64,000 nucleotides of DNA, from positions 1 through 64,000 of the forward strand of contig JBBQUT010000024.1 in the NCBI GenBank assembly GCA_038212215.1. The letters are read 5' to 3'. Positions 1 to 7,969 of this stretch are shown piece by piece (position 1 is the first letter of the stretch; the number at the start of each line of letters is the position of its first letter). A program made the position numbers and the translations under genes. Below the pieces are notes generated by a model, which saw only the letters and a program-made list of their open reading frames with translations, was not told the origin of the DNA and did no database searches. Source of the DNA: JALZAI01 sp038212215 (GTDB lineage Bacteria > Actinomycetota > Actinomycetes > Mycobacteriales > Jatrophihabitantaceae).

Positions 1-122
1 GAACCACGGCCGGCAACATCATCGGCACCCCCAGCATCCCCGGCACCTACCAATTCACCTTGCGCGTCACCGACCAGATCGGCGCCACCGACCAGGCAAA
101 CGTCACCATCACCGTCGTGTAA
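1..122 (+). CDS. C-terminal end of an Ig-like-domain surface protein (partial)
   Basis: Only the last 39 codons are present. They read TTAGNIIGTPSIPGTYQFTL and then a valine/threonine-rich strand ending ITVV before TAA at 120-122. The pattern G-T-Y-x-F-T-L-x-V-T-D-x-x-G-A-T is the last two strands of a putative Ig-like (He_PIG type) domain, which usually occurs in tandem on secreted or wall-attached proteins. No sorting signal or membrane anchor follows, so the parent protein ends on this domain. The rest lies outside the window, so the overall function cannot be given. Confidence 0.65.
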   Translation, partial: TTAGNIIGTPSIPGTYQFTLRVTDQIGATDQANVTITVV

Positions 123-221
123 CCCCCACCACCCACCACCACCAGCGGCGGCGGGCAAGACGTCACCAGAACCAGTCGCCCGTCCTCAGCACCGACCATG
201 ATGTCGCCGCCGTCCGGGTGA

Positions 222-626
222 TCACGCCGTCGGCGCCAGCACGGAGATGCCCATGACGCCGGCCGAGACGGCGAGCCGGCTGTCGTAGGTGACGAGCGAA
301 TCTGCGCCCACCGCGACTGCGGACGCGAGATGGATGGCATCGAGCGAACGCAATTCGTGGAAGCCGGCGGTCCGTGCCTGCACCAGCTCAGCATCGCTCA
401 GCGGGAACTCTGCAATTCCGGACAGCGCACGCTCCCAGGTCACGCGCACGTTGGCTACGCCGGCTCGTCGCAGCGCTCGCCAGACTTCGAGCCAGGCCAA
501 TGACGACGCGGTGAGCAGGTCGCCTGCGGCGTTCGCCTCACGCAACAGCGAGCGAACGGCTGCTGACTCCGACTCGATCACGACTCGCTTGAGCAGGGCG
601 CTGCTGTCGATGTACAGGACGGTCAC
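222..626 (-). CDS. vapC: PIN-domain ribonuclease toxin VapC
   Basis: The 134-aa protein starts VTVLYIDSSALLKRVV, with the first PIN-domain aspartate in the YIDSSAL motif near residue 6. Later acidic residues lie in WLEVWRAL and in RSLDAIHLASA, the usual third/fourth acidic motif. Such proteins are Mg2+-dependent RNases that cleave tRNA or rRNA when not bound by VapB. The GTG at 626-624 overlaps the vapB stop in a GTGA arrangement, which fixes this start over the longer frame beginning at 665. The pair is therefore translationally coupled. The length is normal for VapC. Confidence 0.88.
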   Translation of the reverse strand: MTVLYIDSSALLKRVVIESESAAVRSLLREANAAGDLLTASSLAWLEVWRALRRAGVANVRVTWERALSGIAEFPLSDAELVQARTAGFHELRSLDAIHLASAVAVGADSLVTYDSRLAVSAGVMGISVLAPTA

Positions 627-886
627 CGACCTGCCTCGCGATCGAGCAGATCGATGGACGAACATCCTCCCGACAAAGCAATCGCCGCCTTGACGTCGCG
701 AAACGGGGTAGGCGCGCGGACGAGTCCCGATGCCACGGCACGGTCGCGCACCCCAATGTCCCGATTCAGCCCCAGGTATCGATCCACAGCCTCGCGCAGC
801 AGATCTTGCTGCGAACGCCCAGTTCTCCGGGCGGCATCGCGAAGCGCCGCCCCTGCGACCGCGCTGAGTCGCAAGTTGGTTGCCAC
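623..886 (-). CDS. vapB: Ribbon-helix-helix antitoxin VapB
   Basis: This 87-aa protein has an N-terminal ribbon-helix-helix (LRLSAVAGAALRDAARRTGRS followed by QQDLLREAVDRYLGL), the DNA-binding part of CopG/Arc-type VapB antitoxins. The C-terminal tail (RAPTPFRDVKAAIALSGG) would wrap the PIN toxin. Its TGA overlaps the vapC GTG. The start is GTG at 886 (GTG GCA ACC AAC). No Shine-Dalgarno precedes it, but TACCAT lies six bases upstream as a -10 hexamer, so the gene is probably leaderless. The promoter is inside the palindrome at 895-923, which fits autorepression by VapBC. Confidence 0.85.
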   Translation of the reverse strand: MATNLRLSAVAGAALRDAARRTGRSQQDLLREAVDRYLGLNRDIGVRDRAVASGLVRAPTPFRDVKAAIALSGGCSSIDLLDREAGR

Positions 887-894
887 CGACTTAT

Positions 895-923
895 GGTACC
901 GCGAAGGTCAGTTTCGTGGTACC
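895..923 (-). promoter_or_regulatory. vapBC promoter/operator palindrome
   Basis: GGTACCGCGAA (895-905) is mirrored by TTCGTGGTACC (913-923), 10 of 11 positions, with a 7-nt spacer. On the minus strand the arm nearest vapB contains TACCAT six bases before the GTG start, so the probable -10 element lies inside one arm. This is the expected position for an autoregulatory VapB operator. Confidence 0.6.
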
Positions 924-1037
924 AAACCAGCCTCGCGTCCGCAGCTAAGCAATGCTCACTGTGGTAATCGCTCCGGTGTCTGGACGCGCGGACCGCTCCG
1001 GCTTCACACTGAGGCCGCGCTGACTGGCGGCCTCGAG

Positions 1038-1122
1038 CGGAGGGCGAGGGATTCGAACCCTCGAGAGGTTTCCCCCTAGCGGTTTTCAAGACCGCCGCAC
1101 TCGGCCACTATGCGAGCCCTCC
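1038..1122 (-). tRNA. tRNA-Ser (anticodon UGA)
   Basis: The reverse complement starts GGAGGGCTCGCATAGTGGCC and ends with TTCGAATCC and GCCCTCC plus discriminator G. The 7-bp acceptor stem GGAGGGC/GCCCTCC is perfect. The anticodon loop CTTGAAA gives anticodon TGA (1086-1088), which reads UCN serine codons. The extra-arm sequence between the anticodon stem and T arm is long, as in class II tRNAs. CCA is not encoded. Confidence 0.93.
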
Positions 1123-1200
1123 GGAACCGCCGACGGTAGCGGACGTGCGCGAACCCATGCCATCGGGCGGGCATCGCGGTGTGCGCTACCTCTCAAATAA

Positions 1201-1219
1201 CCGGAGAAGGAATCTCCGG
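1201..1219. promoter_or_regulatory. Inverted repeat upstream of the MFS exporter
   Basis: CCGGAGA-AGGAA-TCTCCGG is a perfect 7-bp inverted repeat with a 5-nt loop, 63 nt before the exporter start. It could be an operator for the downstream TetR protein or an RNA hairpin in the leader. No U-tract follows, so it does not look like a terminator. Confidence 0.4.
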
Positions 1220-1281
1220 ATGCTGCTACGGTGTCATTAAGCGGAGGAACGAACTCCGCTACCGCGACCGTAGGAGCAGCT

Positions 1282-2799
1282 TTGAGCACACAGACCGCGT
1301 TGATCGAGGCGCCGACAACCGGCGACCCGACAGCCCACCCCAACCCACACCACGCCCGCCGCTGGTGGATTCTTGCCGTCCTGGGTATCGCCCAGTTGAT
1401 GGTCGTTCTTGACGCGACCGTCGTCAACATCGCCCTGCCGACCGCGCAGCACGCCCTCGGCTTCGGCAACAGCGACCGGCAGTGGATCGTCACCGCTTAC
1501 GCCCTCGCGTTCGGAAGCTTGCTGCTCATCGGCGGCCGGTTGGCCGACCTGCTCGGCCGCAAGCGCGTGTTCCTGGTCGGCCTCGCCGGCTTCGCGGCCG
1601 CGTCCGCCCTCGGCGGTGCCGCGACCAGTTTCGGCATGCTCGTCACCGCACGAGCGATCCAAGGCGGCTTCGGCGCCCTGCTCGCTCCCGCTGCGCTCGC
1701 CCTGCTGACGACGACCTTCACCGAACCCAAGGAACGCGGTCGGGCATTCGGCATCTACGGCGCGATCGCTGGCGCAGGCGCTGCACTGGGACTGCTACTC
1801 GGCGGCCTGCTCACCGAATACGCCTCCTGGCGCTGGACGATGTTCGTCAACGTCATCTTTGCCGGCTTCGCAATAGTGGGTGGCGCGCTGTTACTTCGCC
1901 ACATCATCGCCGACACCCGTCCCAAGATCGACTGGCCCGGCACGGTGACCGTCTCCGCCGGCCTGTTCGCCCTCGTCTACGGCTTCTCCCACGCCCAGAC
2001 AGCCGGATGGGGCAATGGCGTGACGATCGCATTCCTGACTGCGTCCGCCGTGCTGCTCGCCGCGTTCGTCACCATTCAGCGGCACTCACCGCACCCGTTG
2101 TTGCCGCTGCGTGTCGTTCTTGACCGCAACCGTGGCGGCGCGTTCCTGTCCCTGTTCGCAGCCGCCGGCGGCATGTTCGGCGTGTTCCTGTTCCTCACCT
2201 ACTACCTGCAGCAGACACTCGGCTACTCCGCCGTGCAGACCGGGCTTGCCTTCCTGCCCATGAGCGGACTGCTCATCGTCACCGCCGCCACGGTCTCGAC
2301 CTCGCTCGCTACCCGGGTTTCCGCCCGGGTACTCATTCCGACCGGGATGCTGCTCGCCGCGGTCGCGATGTACCTGCTCACCAATCTCGGTCTCAACAGC
2401 GTCTATCTGACTGACGTGCTGCCCGCGACCCTGGTGCTCGGCGTGGGCCTTGGTGCGATCTTCGCGACGGCAATGAGTCTCGCCACCCTCGGCGTCGACG
2501 CCGACGATTCCGGTGTCGCGTCGGCGAGTGTGAACACCATGCAGCAGGTCGGCGGATCGATCGGCACCGCACTGCTGAACACCCTCGCCGCAACCGCTGC
2601 AGCGACGTACGTCAGCGACCACGTGGGAACCGCACCGGCCCGGCTCGTTCAGGCCAATGCTGCGATCGCGAGCTACACGACCGCATTCGGGTGGTCGGCC
2701 GGTATCTTCGCCGTCGGTGCGCTGCTCACCGCGCTGACCCTTCGTCCGGGTGTGCCAACCTTCGGCCAGGACACTGAGCACGCTCTCGTCGTAGTCTGA
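1282..2799 (+). CDS. DHA2-family MFS multidrug transporter (14 TM, EmrB/QacA type)
   Basis: This 505-aa integral membrane protein carries the DHA2 hallmarks. Motif D1-like LDATVVNIALP lies near residue 42 in TM1. Motif A GGRLADLLGRKRVF lies in the TM2-TM3 loop, and the glycine-rich antiporter motif GIYGAIAGAGAALGLLLGG lies in TM5. The hydrophobic pattern predicts about 14 helices. It would export hydrophobic drugs or dyes in exchange for protons. I chose TTG at 1282 because AGGAG (1272-1276) sits 5 nt before it. A GTG at 1231 in the same frame has no such site and would add 17 residues. A TetR gene follows 27 nt downstream on the same strand. Confidence 0.88.
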   Translation: MSTQTALIEAPTTGDPTAHPNPHHARRWWILAVLGIAQLMVVLDATVVNIALPTAQHALGFGNSDRQWIVTAYALAFGSLLLIGGRLADLLGRKRVFLVGLAGFAAASALGGAATSFGMLVTARAIQGGFGALLAPAALALLTTTFTEPKERGRAFGIYGAIAGAGAALGLLLGGLLTEYASWRWTMFVNVIFAGFAIVGGALLLRHIIADTRPKIDWPGTVTVSAGLFALVYGFSHAQTAGWGNGVTIAFLTASAVLLAAFVTIQRHSPHPLLPLRVVLDRNRGGAFLSLFAAAGGMFGVFLFLTYYLQQTLGYSAVQTGLAFLPMSGLLIVTAATVSTSLATRVSARVLIPTGMLLAAVAMYLLTNLGLNSVYLTDVLPATLVLGVGLGAIFATAMSLATLGVDADDSGVASASVNTMQQVGGSIGTALLNTLAATAAATYVSDHVGTAPARLVQANAAIASYTTAFGWSAGIFAVGALLTALTLRPGVPTFGQDTEHALVVV

Positions 2800-2826
2800 G
2801 GATCAACACACACCGAGAGGGGCGCG

Positions 2827-3516
2827 ATGACGACCATCAACGCCGTCGCGCCCCCACGGGCGCTGCGCAAGGACGCTGCGCGCAACCGGGCGCTGCTCAT
2901 AACGGCCGCACGCGAGGTGTTCGCCCACCGCGGCCTCGAGGCGAGCCTCGATGACATTGCCAGGCAGGCCGGAGTCGGCGTGGGAACGGCGTATCGGCAT
3001 TTCGCGAACAAGTACGAACTGGCTACTGCCATTTTCGAGCAGTCGGTGGAGGAGATTGTCGCATCGGCTGAGCACGCGCTCATCGCCGAGGAACCGTGGC
3101 AGGGTCTGGTCGAGGTCCTGGAGAGCCTGCTCGAGGCGCAGACCGCTGATCGGGGACTGCGCGAGATTCTGATGGGCGCGCATGATCCGAAGGACATCGA
3201 GCAGGTGCACGACCGACTGATCGGCCCGTTTACCGCGATCGTCGAACGGGCGCAGCGCAGCGGCGACCTGCGCGCCGATGTCACACCGACTGACCTCGGC
3301 GTGCTGACGATGATGCTCTGCCAGTGCGCGGATCTCGCCGGGGACGCGTCGCCGCACCTATGGCGACGCTATCTCGCGCTGCAGCTCGACGGATTGCGGG
3401 CGCGCCCGTCCACAACGGCCCTGCCGGTCGAACCGCTGTCGACCGACGAGCTTCGCGCGGCCATGTCCGCGCACAAACAGGCGCTGGCGCGCACGAATCG
3501 CCCCACTGCCGACTGA
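2827..3516 (+). CDS. TetR/AcrR family transcriptional regulator
   Basis: The 229-aa protein has a classic TetR DNA-binding head: AREVFAHRGLEASLDDIARQ, then AGVGVGTAYRHFANKYEL at about residues 28-65. A divergent all-helical ligand-binding domain follows. GAGAGGGGCG precedes the ATG. It lies directly behind the MFS gene on the same strand with a 27-nt gap, so the two are probably co-transcribed and the regulator represses its own operon. The inverted repeat at 1201-1219 is the best visible candidate operator. The ligand cannot be inferred. Confidence 0.88.
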   Translation: MTTINAVAPPRALRKDAARNRALLITAAREVFAHRGLEASLDDIARQAGVGVGTAYRHFANKYELATAIFEQSVEEIVASAEHALIAEEPWQGLVEVLESLLEAQTADRGLREILMGAHDPKDIEQVHDRLIGPFTAIVERAQRSGDLRADVTPTDLGVLTMMLCQCADLAGDASPHLWRRYLALQLDGLRARPSTTALPVEPLSTDELRAAMSAHKQALARTNRPTAD

Positions 3517-3521
3517 GCGAG

Positions 3522-5141
3522 TTAGCGCGGCGCGTGCACGATCGCCCCGCCGGCCACCGTGCACACGACGCTCGCGTCGGACACCCGGCCATCCAAGTCG
3601 AAGAGGTTCTGATCCAGCACTGCGAGGTCGGCGCGCCGGCCGATCTCGAGCGTGCCGCCGTCGGAGTCGTGGTTCACGTACGCCGTTCCCGACGTGAAGC
3701 CGGTCAATGCGACGTCCAACGCGATCGTCTGCTCCGGCAAGTACGGCGCATTGTCGCGGTGCTGAGGATCGACGCGGCGGACGGCGACCTCCATCTGTTG
3801 CAGCGGATCCGGCGTCGTCACCGGCCAGTCGCTACCCATCGCGAGCCGCGCCCCGGAGCGCGCCAGCGCGCCGAACGGGTACTGCAGGTCCGAGCGCTCC
3901 GGCCCCAGCCACGGGATCGTGTTCTCCTGCATCTGCGGTTCCAGCTGCGCCCAGAAGGTCTGGCAGTTCGCGACGACGTCGAGCGGCGCGAAGCGGGCCA
4001 GATCGGAGGGATGAATCACTTGGACGTGCGCGATGTGATGCCGGTTGTCACTCGGACCGTTCGCCGTGCGCGCTGCCTCCACGGCGTCGAGCGCGTTGCG
4101 GATCGCCCGGTCGCCGATCGCGTGCATGTGCACCTGGAAACCGAGGGCGTCCAACTGCGTCACGGCCGCTGCGAGCAATTCGCGCGGCACGTAGTCCAGG
4201 CCGACATTGTCGGTGTGGCCGCCGCACCCGTCGCAGAACGGCTCGAGCATCGCGCTCGTCTGGTTCTCGATGATGCCGTCGACCATGATCTTCACCGTGG
4301 TGGGGTGGAAATTGCGCCCGCCGAGCCGCCGCCGCTCGCGCAGGGCGTCGATCTGCTCGAGGCCACGATGCCTGTCCCACCAGAGCGCACCGACGACGCG
4401 GGCGCTCAGCCGAGACGACGAGTCGAGCGCGTGGTAGGCGGCCTGAGTCTCCGGCGTGACCCAGGCATCCTGCCAGCCGGTGATGCCGAGCGGATGCAAC
4501 CTGGCCTGCGCGGTCAGGATCGCGTGCTCGTAATCCTCGCGGGTCGGCGTGGGGACGAAGCGCGTGTCGTAGGTGTAGGCCGCGCCCTCGTGCAACATCC
4601 CGGTCGGCGTGCCGTCGGCGCCGCGCTCGTAGCGCCCGTCCGGCGGGTCCGGCGTCGTCGCGTCGATGCCGGCCACACGCAGCGCCGCCGAATTCACCCA
4701 CGCGCCGTGGACGTCGCGGTTGAACAGGAACGCCGGCCGGTCGCCGGTGACCGCGTCGAGGTCGTCGCGGTGCGGGGTGCCGCCGGGGAAGTACTCCATC
4801 GACCAGCCGCCGCCGACGATCCATTCCGTACCGGGATTCGCGGCTACGTACGCGGCGATGTACTCGAGGTACGCCTCGCGCCCGACGAGTTCGCGCAGAT
4901 CGACGTTGTTGAGGTTGCGTCCGGCCTGCGGGGCGTGGATGTGCGAATCCTGAAAACCGGGCACCACCATCGCGCCCAGCCCATGCAGCACCTCAGTGCG
5001 CGGGCCGAGCAGTTCGCTCACGGCGTCACCGAGCGCGACGACCATGCCGTCACGCACGGCCAGCGCGTGCGTCCACGACCCGTCCCCCACCCAGATCCGC
5101 GATCCAGTGACTGCGAGACTGGCTCGGCGAGTCTCGGTCAT
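3522..5141 (-). CDS. Amidohydrolase family 3 protein (YtcJ-like)
   Basis: The 539-aa protein has the amidohydrolase fold with metal-binding motif VVPGFQDSHIHAP (HxH) near residue 70. A second metal/catalytic region reads QVHMHAIGDRAIRNALD, and the late aspartate is in MGSDWPV. The C-terminal beta-sandwich closes with GTLEIGRRADLAVLD. This arrangement is that of the YtcJ/N-substituted formamide deformylase branch, cytosolic metal-dependent C-N hydrolases of mostly unknown substrate. The start is ATG at 5141 (MTETRRASLAVTGSRIWVGD), where GAGG lies upstream. The longer frame to 5558 adds 139 residues of non-conserved arginine-rich sequence antisense to the phosphatase gene and is rejected. It is convergent with the TetR gene. 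Confidence 0.87.
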   Translation of the reverse strand: MTETRRASLAVTGSRIWVGDGSWTHALAVRDGMVVALGDAVSELLGPRTEVLHGLGAMVVPGFQDSHIHAPQAGRNLNNVDLRELVGREAYLEYIAAYVAANPGTEWIVGGGWSMEYFPGGTPHRDDLDAVTGDRPAFLFNRDVHGAWVNSAALRVAGIDATTPDPPDGRYERGADGTPTGMLHEGAAYTYDTRFVPTPTREDYEHAILTAQARLHPLGITGWQDAWVTPETQAAYHALDSSSRLSARVVGALWWDRHRGLEQIDALRERRRLGGRNFHPTTVKIMVDGIIENQTSAMLEPFCDGCGGHTDNVGLDYVPRELLAAAVTQLDALGFQVHMHAIGDRAIRNALDAVEAARTANGPSDNRHHIAHVQVIHPSDLARFAPLDVVANCQTFWAQLEPQMQENTIPWLGPERSDLQYPFGALARSGARLAMGSDWPVTTPDPLQQMEVAVRRVDPQHRDNAPYLPEQTIALDVALTGFTSGTAYVNHDSDGGTLEIGRRADLAVLDQNLFDLDGRVSDASVVCTVAGGAIVHAPR

Positions 5142-5211
5142 GCCTGAGCCTCGCTTCGCTCGTTCAGGCATGCGGAGACGCTGTGACATTTGTTCGCTCG
5201 GCAACCCTCGC

Positions 5212-6018
5212 TCATGCTTCGAGCAGTTTCGCGTGCAGGGCGGCCGAGTCGTCCTCGCTCCAGCCGTGCGCGCGCAGCCAGCCGGGGACCCCGCCGTACT
5301 CGGTGTCGAGTACTTCCAGCAGCCGCTCGATCGTGGCAGCTCGTGGCGCATGCTTGTCCGCCGTGGCGTTCTGCATCTCGGCGGAATAGGTTCGCGAGGA
5401 CCGAAGCCGGTCGAAGATCCCCTCGATCCGCTCGGCGCTTCGCGCGTAATCAGCGACAATCGCCGCGCGCTCGACGTTGACCTCGGCCAGCGCGAGAGCG
5501 ACGACGACGCCGGTGCGGTCCTTGCCGGCTGCGCAGTGGACGATCGTCGCGCCCGCACTGTGTGCGATCAGGCGCAGCGCGTCGACCACCGAATCGGCGC
5601 GGTCGTCCAGGTAGCCGAGATACACCCCGGAGACACCTCGGCCCTTGGCCCGGTCCGCACGTTCCTGGGTGCGCCACGGCAGCACGACCGGCGCGTCCTC
5701 AGTGGCCGCGGCATCGGTGTTCTCCCCCGACTCCGGGAACAGCGACAGGTGATGGATATCGACGTCAGCGCGGTCGGCGAGCGGGCCAGGGCCTTCCGAA
5801 CTGACCTCGACCCCGGTGCGCAGATCGGCGACGGTGCGCACCTGCATGCCTTCAACGAGGCGACCGACGTCGCGCTCGGTGAGGTCCTGCAAATTGTCCG
5901 AACGGATCAGCCGTCCGGATCGGACAGCCCCCCCGTCCACGGTCGGCAGCCCGCCGAGATCGCGGACGTTGGCCGCGCCGTCCAGTTCGATCCAGCCCAC
6001 GTCGGTCACGTCCAACAA
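5212..6018 (-). CDS. Tyrosine-protein phosphatase (PtpB/lipid-phosphatase-like)
   Basis: This 268-aa protein starts with the family signature GAANVRDLGGLPTVDGGAVR, has a substrate-recognition segment GRLIRSDNLQDLTE, and carries the P-loop HCAAGKDRTG near residue 161. C is the nucleophile, R the phosphate ligand, and K after the glycine is typical of the PtpB/inositide-type subgroup. It hydrolyses phosphotyrosine or phosphoinositides through a cysteinyl-phosphate intermediate. The TTG at 6018 is used (TAGGG upstream), and GTG at 6009 is an alternative. It follows fadE5 by 13 nt on the same strand, so the two are probably co-transcribed. Confidence 0.88.
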   Translation of the reverse strand: MLDVTDVGWIELDGAANVRDLGGLPTVDGGAVRSGRLIRSDNLQDLTERDVGRLVEGMQVRTVADLRTGVEVSSEGPGPLADRADVDIHHLSLFPESGENTDAAATEDAPVVLPWRTQERADRAKGRGVSGVYLGYLDDRADSVVDALRLIAHSAGATIVHCAAGKDRTGVVVALALAEVNVERAAIVADYARSAERIEGIFDRLRSSRTYSAEMQNATADKHAPRAATIERLLEVLDTEYGGVPGWLRAHGWSEDDSAALHAKLLEA

Positions 6019-6031
6019 CCCTACCGAGGCG

Positions 6032-7870
6032 TCAGAAGGATGCCTCCGCCACGTCCATCAATGCGTTGTCGATCCCCTCGGCGATCTGGCGGCGCGCCGC
6101 CAACTCGGGTAGCACCGTCAGGGCGAAAAAGTGCGCGACGGCAGGCTTGCCCTCGTAGAAGGCGCGGTCGGACGCGGAGACGCCGCCCGCGTCGAGCTTG
6201 ACCAGCGCGACGGCAGCCTGGCGCAGCAACAGGTATCCGACCATCAGGTCGCCGGCAGACAGCAGCAGCCGGGTCGCGTTCTGGCCCACCTTGTAGAGGT
6301 TGCGCTGGTCCTCCTGGGCGCTCATCAGCTGGGCGAACATGGCTGCGACGATGCCCCCGAGGTCCTCGAGGCCCTTCTGCAGCGCGGCGCGCTCTTCCTT
6401 CAGCCGACCCTCGTCCTCGATCGAGGCGAGGAACTGCGTGATCTCGGCGGACAGCGCGCCCAGCGCGGCGCCCTTGTTGCGGACGATCTTGCGGAAGAAG
6501 AAGTCCTGCGCCTGTATGGCCGTCGTCCCCTCGTACAGCGTGTCGATCTTGGCGTCACGGATGTACTGCTCGAGGGGGTAGTCCTGCAGGTATCCCGAGC
6601 CGCCGAAGGTTTGCAGCGCCTGGGCGAGCTGGTCATAGGAGCGTTCGGACCCCGCCCCCTTCACGATCGGCAACAGGAGATCGTTGATCGCCTCGTCGAG
6701 GGTGACATCGGTACCGCGGTGGTTGCCGACGATGATGCGGTCCTGGGTCGAGGACGTGTAGGCCACCAGCGCACGCATGCCCTCGGCGTAGGCCTTGTTG
6801 AGCATCAGGCTGCGGCGTACGTCCGGGTGGTTGATGATCGCCACGCGTGGTGCGGTCTTGTCCGCGGCGCGGGTGAGATCCGCCGACTGGACGCGGATTT
6901 TGGCGAACTCCAGCGCGTTCAGGTACCCCGTCGACAGCGTGGCGATGGCCTTGGTACCTACCATCATCCGGGCATGCTCGATGACCTGGAACATCTGCGC
7001 GATGCCGTCGTGCACGTCACCGACGAGCCAGCCCTGCGCTGGCACCTCAGGATTCTCGCCGAAGCGCAATTCGCAGGTGGTCGAGGCTTTCAGGCCCATC
7101 TTGTGCTCGACATTCGTGACGTAGGCGCCGTTGCGCTCGCCCAGTGCGCCGGTCTCGACGTCGAAGTGGAACTTCGGGACGACGAACAGCGATAGCCCCT
7201 TGGTGCCGGGGGCGGCTCCCACCGGCCGGGCCAAAACGAGGTGCACGATGTTCTCACACATGTCGTGCTCGCCGGAGGTGATGAACCGCTTGACGCCCTC
7301 GATGTGCCACGTGCCGTCGGGCTGTTGAATCGCCTTGGCGCGCCCCGCACCCACGTCCGAGCCGGCGTCCGGCTCGGTGAGCACCATCGTCGCGCTCCAC
7401 CGTTTGTCGATCATTAGCTGGGCCAGCTTGCGCTGCGCCGCGTTGCCGTTCTTGTAAAGTATTCCGGCGAAGGGCGCCCCGGCCATGTACATGTGCAGCG
7501 CCGGATTCGAGCCCAGAATCTGCTCTGCCACAGACCACACGACGGCCCGCGGGGCCAACTGGCCGCCGAGTTCGGGGATCGTCTCCAGGCGCCACCACTC
7601 GCTGTCCTGAAGCGTCGCGAACGACTTCTTGAACGACGCCGGCATCGCCACAGAGTGCGTGTCGGGGTCGAACACCGGCGGGTTGCGGTCGGCGTCGGCG
7701 AACGACGCTCCGAGCGGGCCTTCGGCGAGCTTGGCGACCTCGGCGAGGATGCCCCTGACGGTGTCCTCGTCCAGTTCGTCGAACGGCGCGGTACCGAGCA
7801 GTTCGCCGGTGCCGAATACCTCGAACAGGTTGAACTCGATGTCTCGGACATTGCTCTTGAAGTGGCCCAT
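6032..7870 (-). CDS. fadE5: Acyl-CoA dehydrogenase, FadE5 type
   Basis: The 612-aa flavoenzyme oxidises acyl-CoA to trans-2-enoyl-CoA in beta-oxidation. The N-terminus MGHFKSNVRDIEFNLFEVFG, FDPDTHSV, the FAD-binding MVLTEPDAGSDVGAGRAKA, VKRFITSGEHD, NVEHKMGLKASTTCEL and IEHARMMVGTKAIATLSTGY closely follow mycobacterial FadE5, whose length (about 611 aa) also matches. The catalytic region QTFGGSGYLQDYPLEQYIRDA with YEGTTAIQAQD is present. GGAGAT precedes the ATG at 7870. Upstream are two palindromes of TTACT-N4-RGTAA form, so the gene is likely under a TetR-type fatty-acid regulator not encoded beside it. The tyrosine phosphatase follows in the same transcript. Confidence 0.9.
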   Translation of the reverse strand: MGHFKSNVRDIEFNLFEVFGTGELLGTAPFDELDEDTVRGILAEVAKLAEGPLGASFADADRNPPVFDPDTHSVAMPASFKKSFATLQDSEWWRLETIPELGGQLAPRAVVWSVAEQILGSNPALHMYMAGAPFAGILYKNGNAAQRKLAQLMIDKRWSATMVLTEPDAGSDVGAGRAKAIQQPDGTWHIEGVKRFITSGEHDMCENIVHLVLARPVGAAPGTKGLSLFVVPKFHFDVETGALGERNGAYVTNVEHKMGLKASTTCELRFGENPEVPAQGWLVGDVHDGIAQMFQVIEHARMMVGTKAIATLSTGYLNALEFAKIRVQSADLTRAADKTAPRVAIINHPDVRRSLMLNKAYAEGMRALVAYTSSTQDRIIVGNHRGTDVTLDEAINDLLLPIVKGAGSERSYDQLAQALQTFGGSGYLQDYPLEQYIRDAKIDTLYEGTTAIQAQDFFFRKIVRNKGAALGALSAEITQFLASIEDEGRLKEERAALQKGLEDLGGIVAAMFAQLMSAQEDQRNLYKVGQNATRLLLSAGDLMVGYLLLRQAAVALVKLDAGGVSASDRAFYEGKPAVAHFFALTVLPELAARRQIAEGIDNALMDVAEASF

Positions 7871-7903
7871 CTCGGATCTCCTCGCCTGACTACCGGTGAC
7901 CGG

Positions 7904-7954
7904 TTACTGGCCGGTAACACCGGTCAGTAACACGAGGTTATTACTCGCCAGTAA
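7904..7954. promoter_or_regulatory. Tandem TTACT-N4-RGTAA operators of fadE5
   Basis: TTACTGGCCGGTAA (7904-7917) and TTACTCGCCAGTAA (7941-7954) are two near-perfect 14-bp palindromes, 34 and 71 nt upstream of the fadE5 start. A further AGTAA half-site (7926-7930) lies between them. The form is that of TetR-family lipid-metabolism regulators. No such regulator gene is adjacent, so it would act in trans. Confidence 0.6.
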
Positions 7955-7969
7955 CTTAGGCAAGGAGAT

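Noticed and set aside
3324..5147. Plus-strand 607-codon open frame
   Set aside because: Arginine/alanine-rich antisense shadow of the amidohydrolase, which has clear metal-binding motifs on the minus strand.
5142..5558. N-terminal extension of the amidohydrolase to 678 aa
   Set aside because: The extra 139 residues are low-complexity and overlap the phosphatase gene. ATG 5141 begins the conserved domain.
6131..7195. Plus-strand 354-codon open frame
   Set aside because: Antisense shadow of fadE5.
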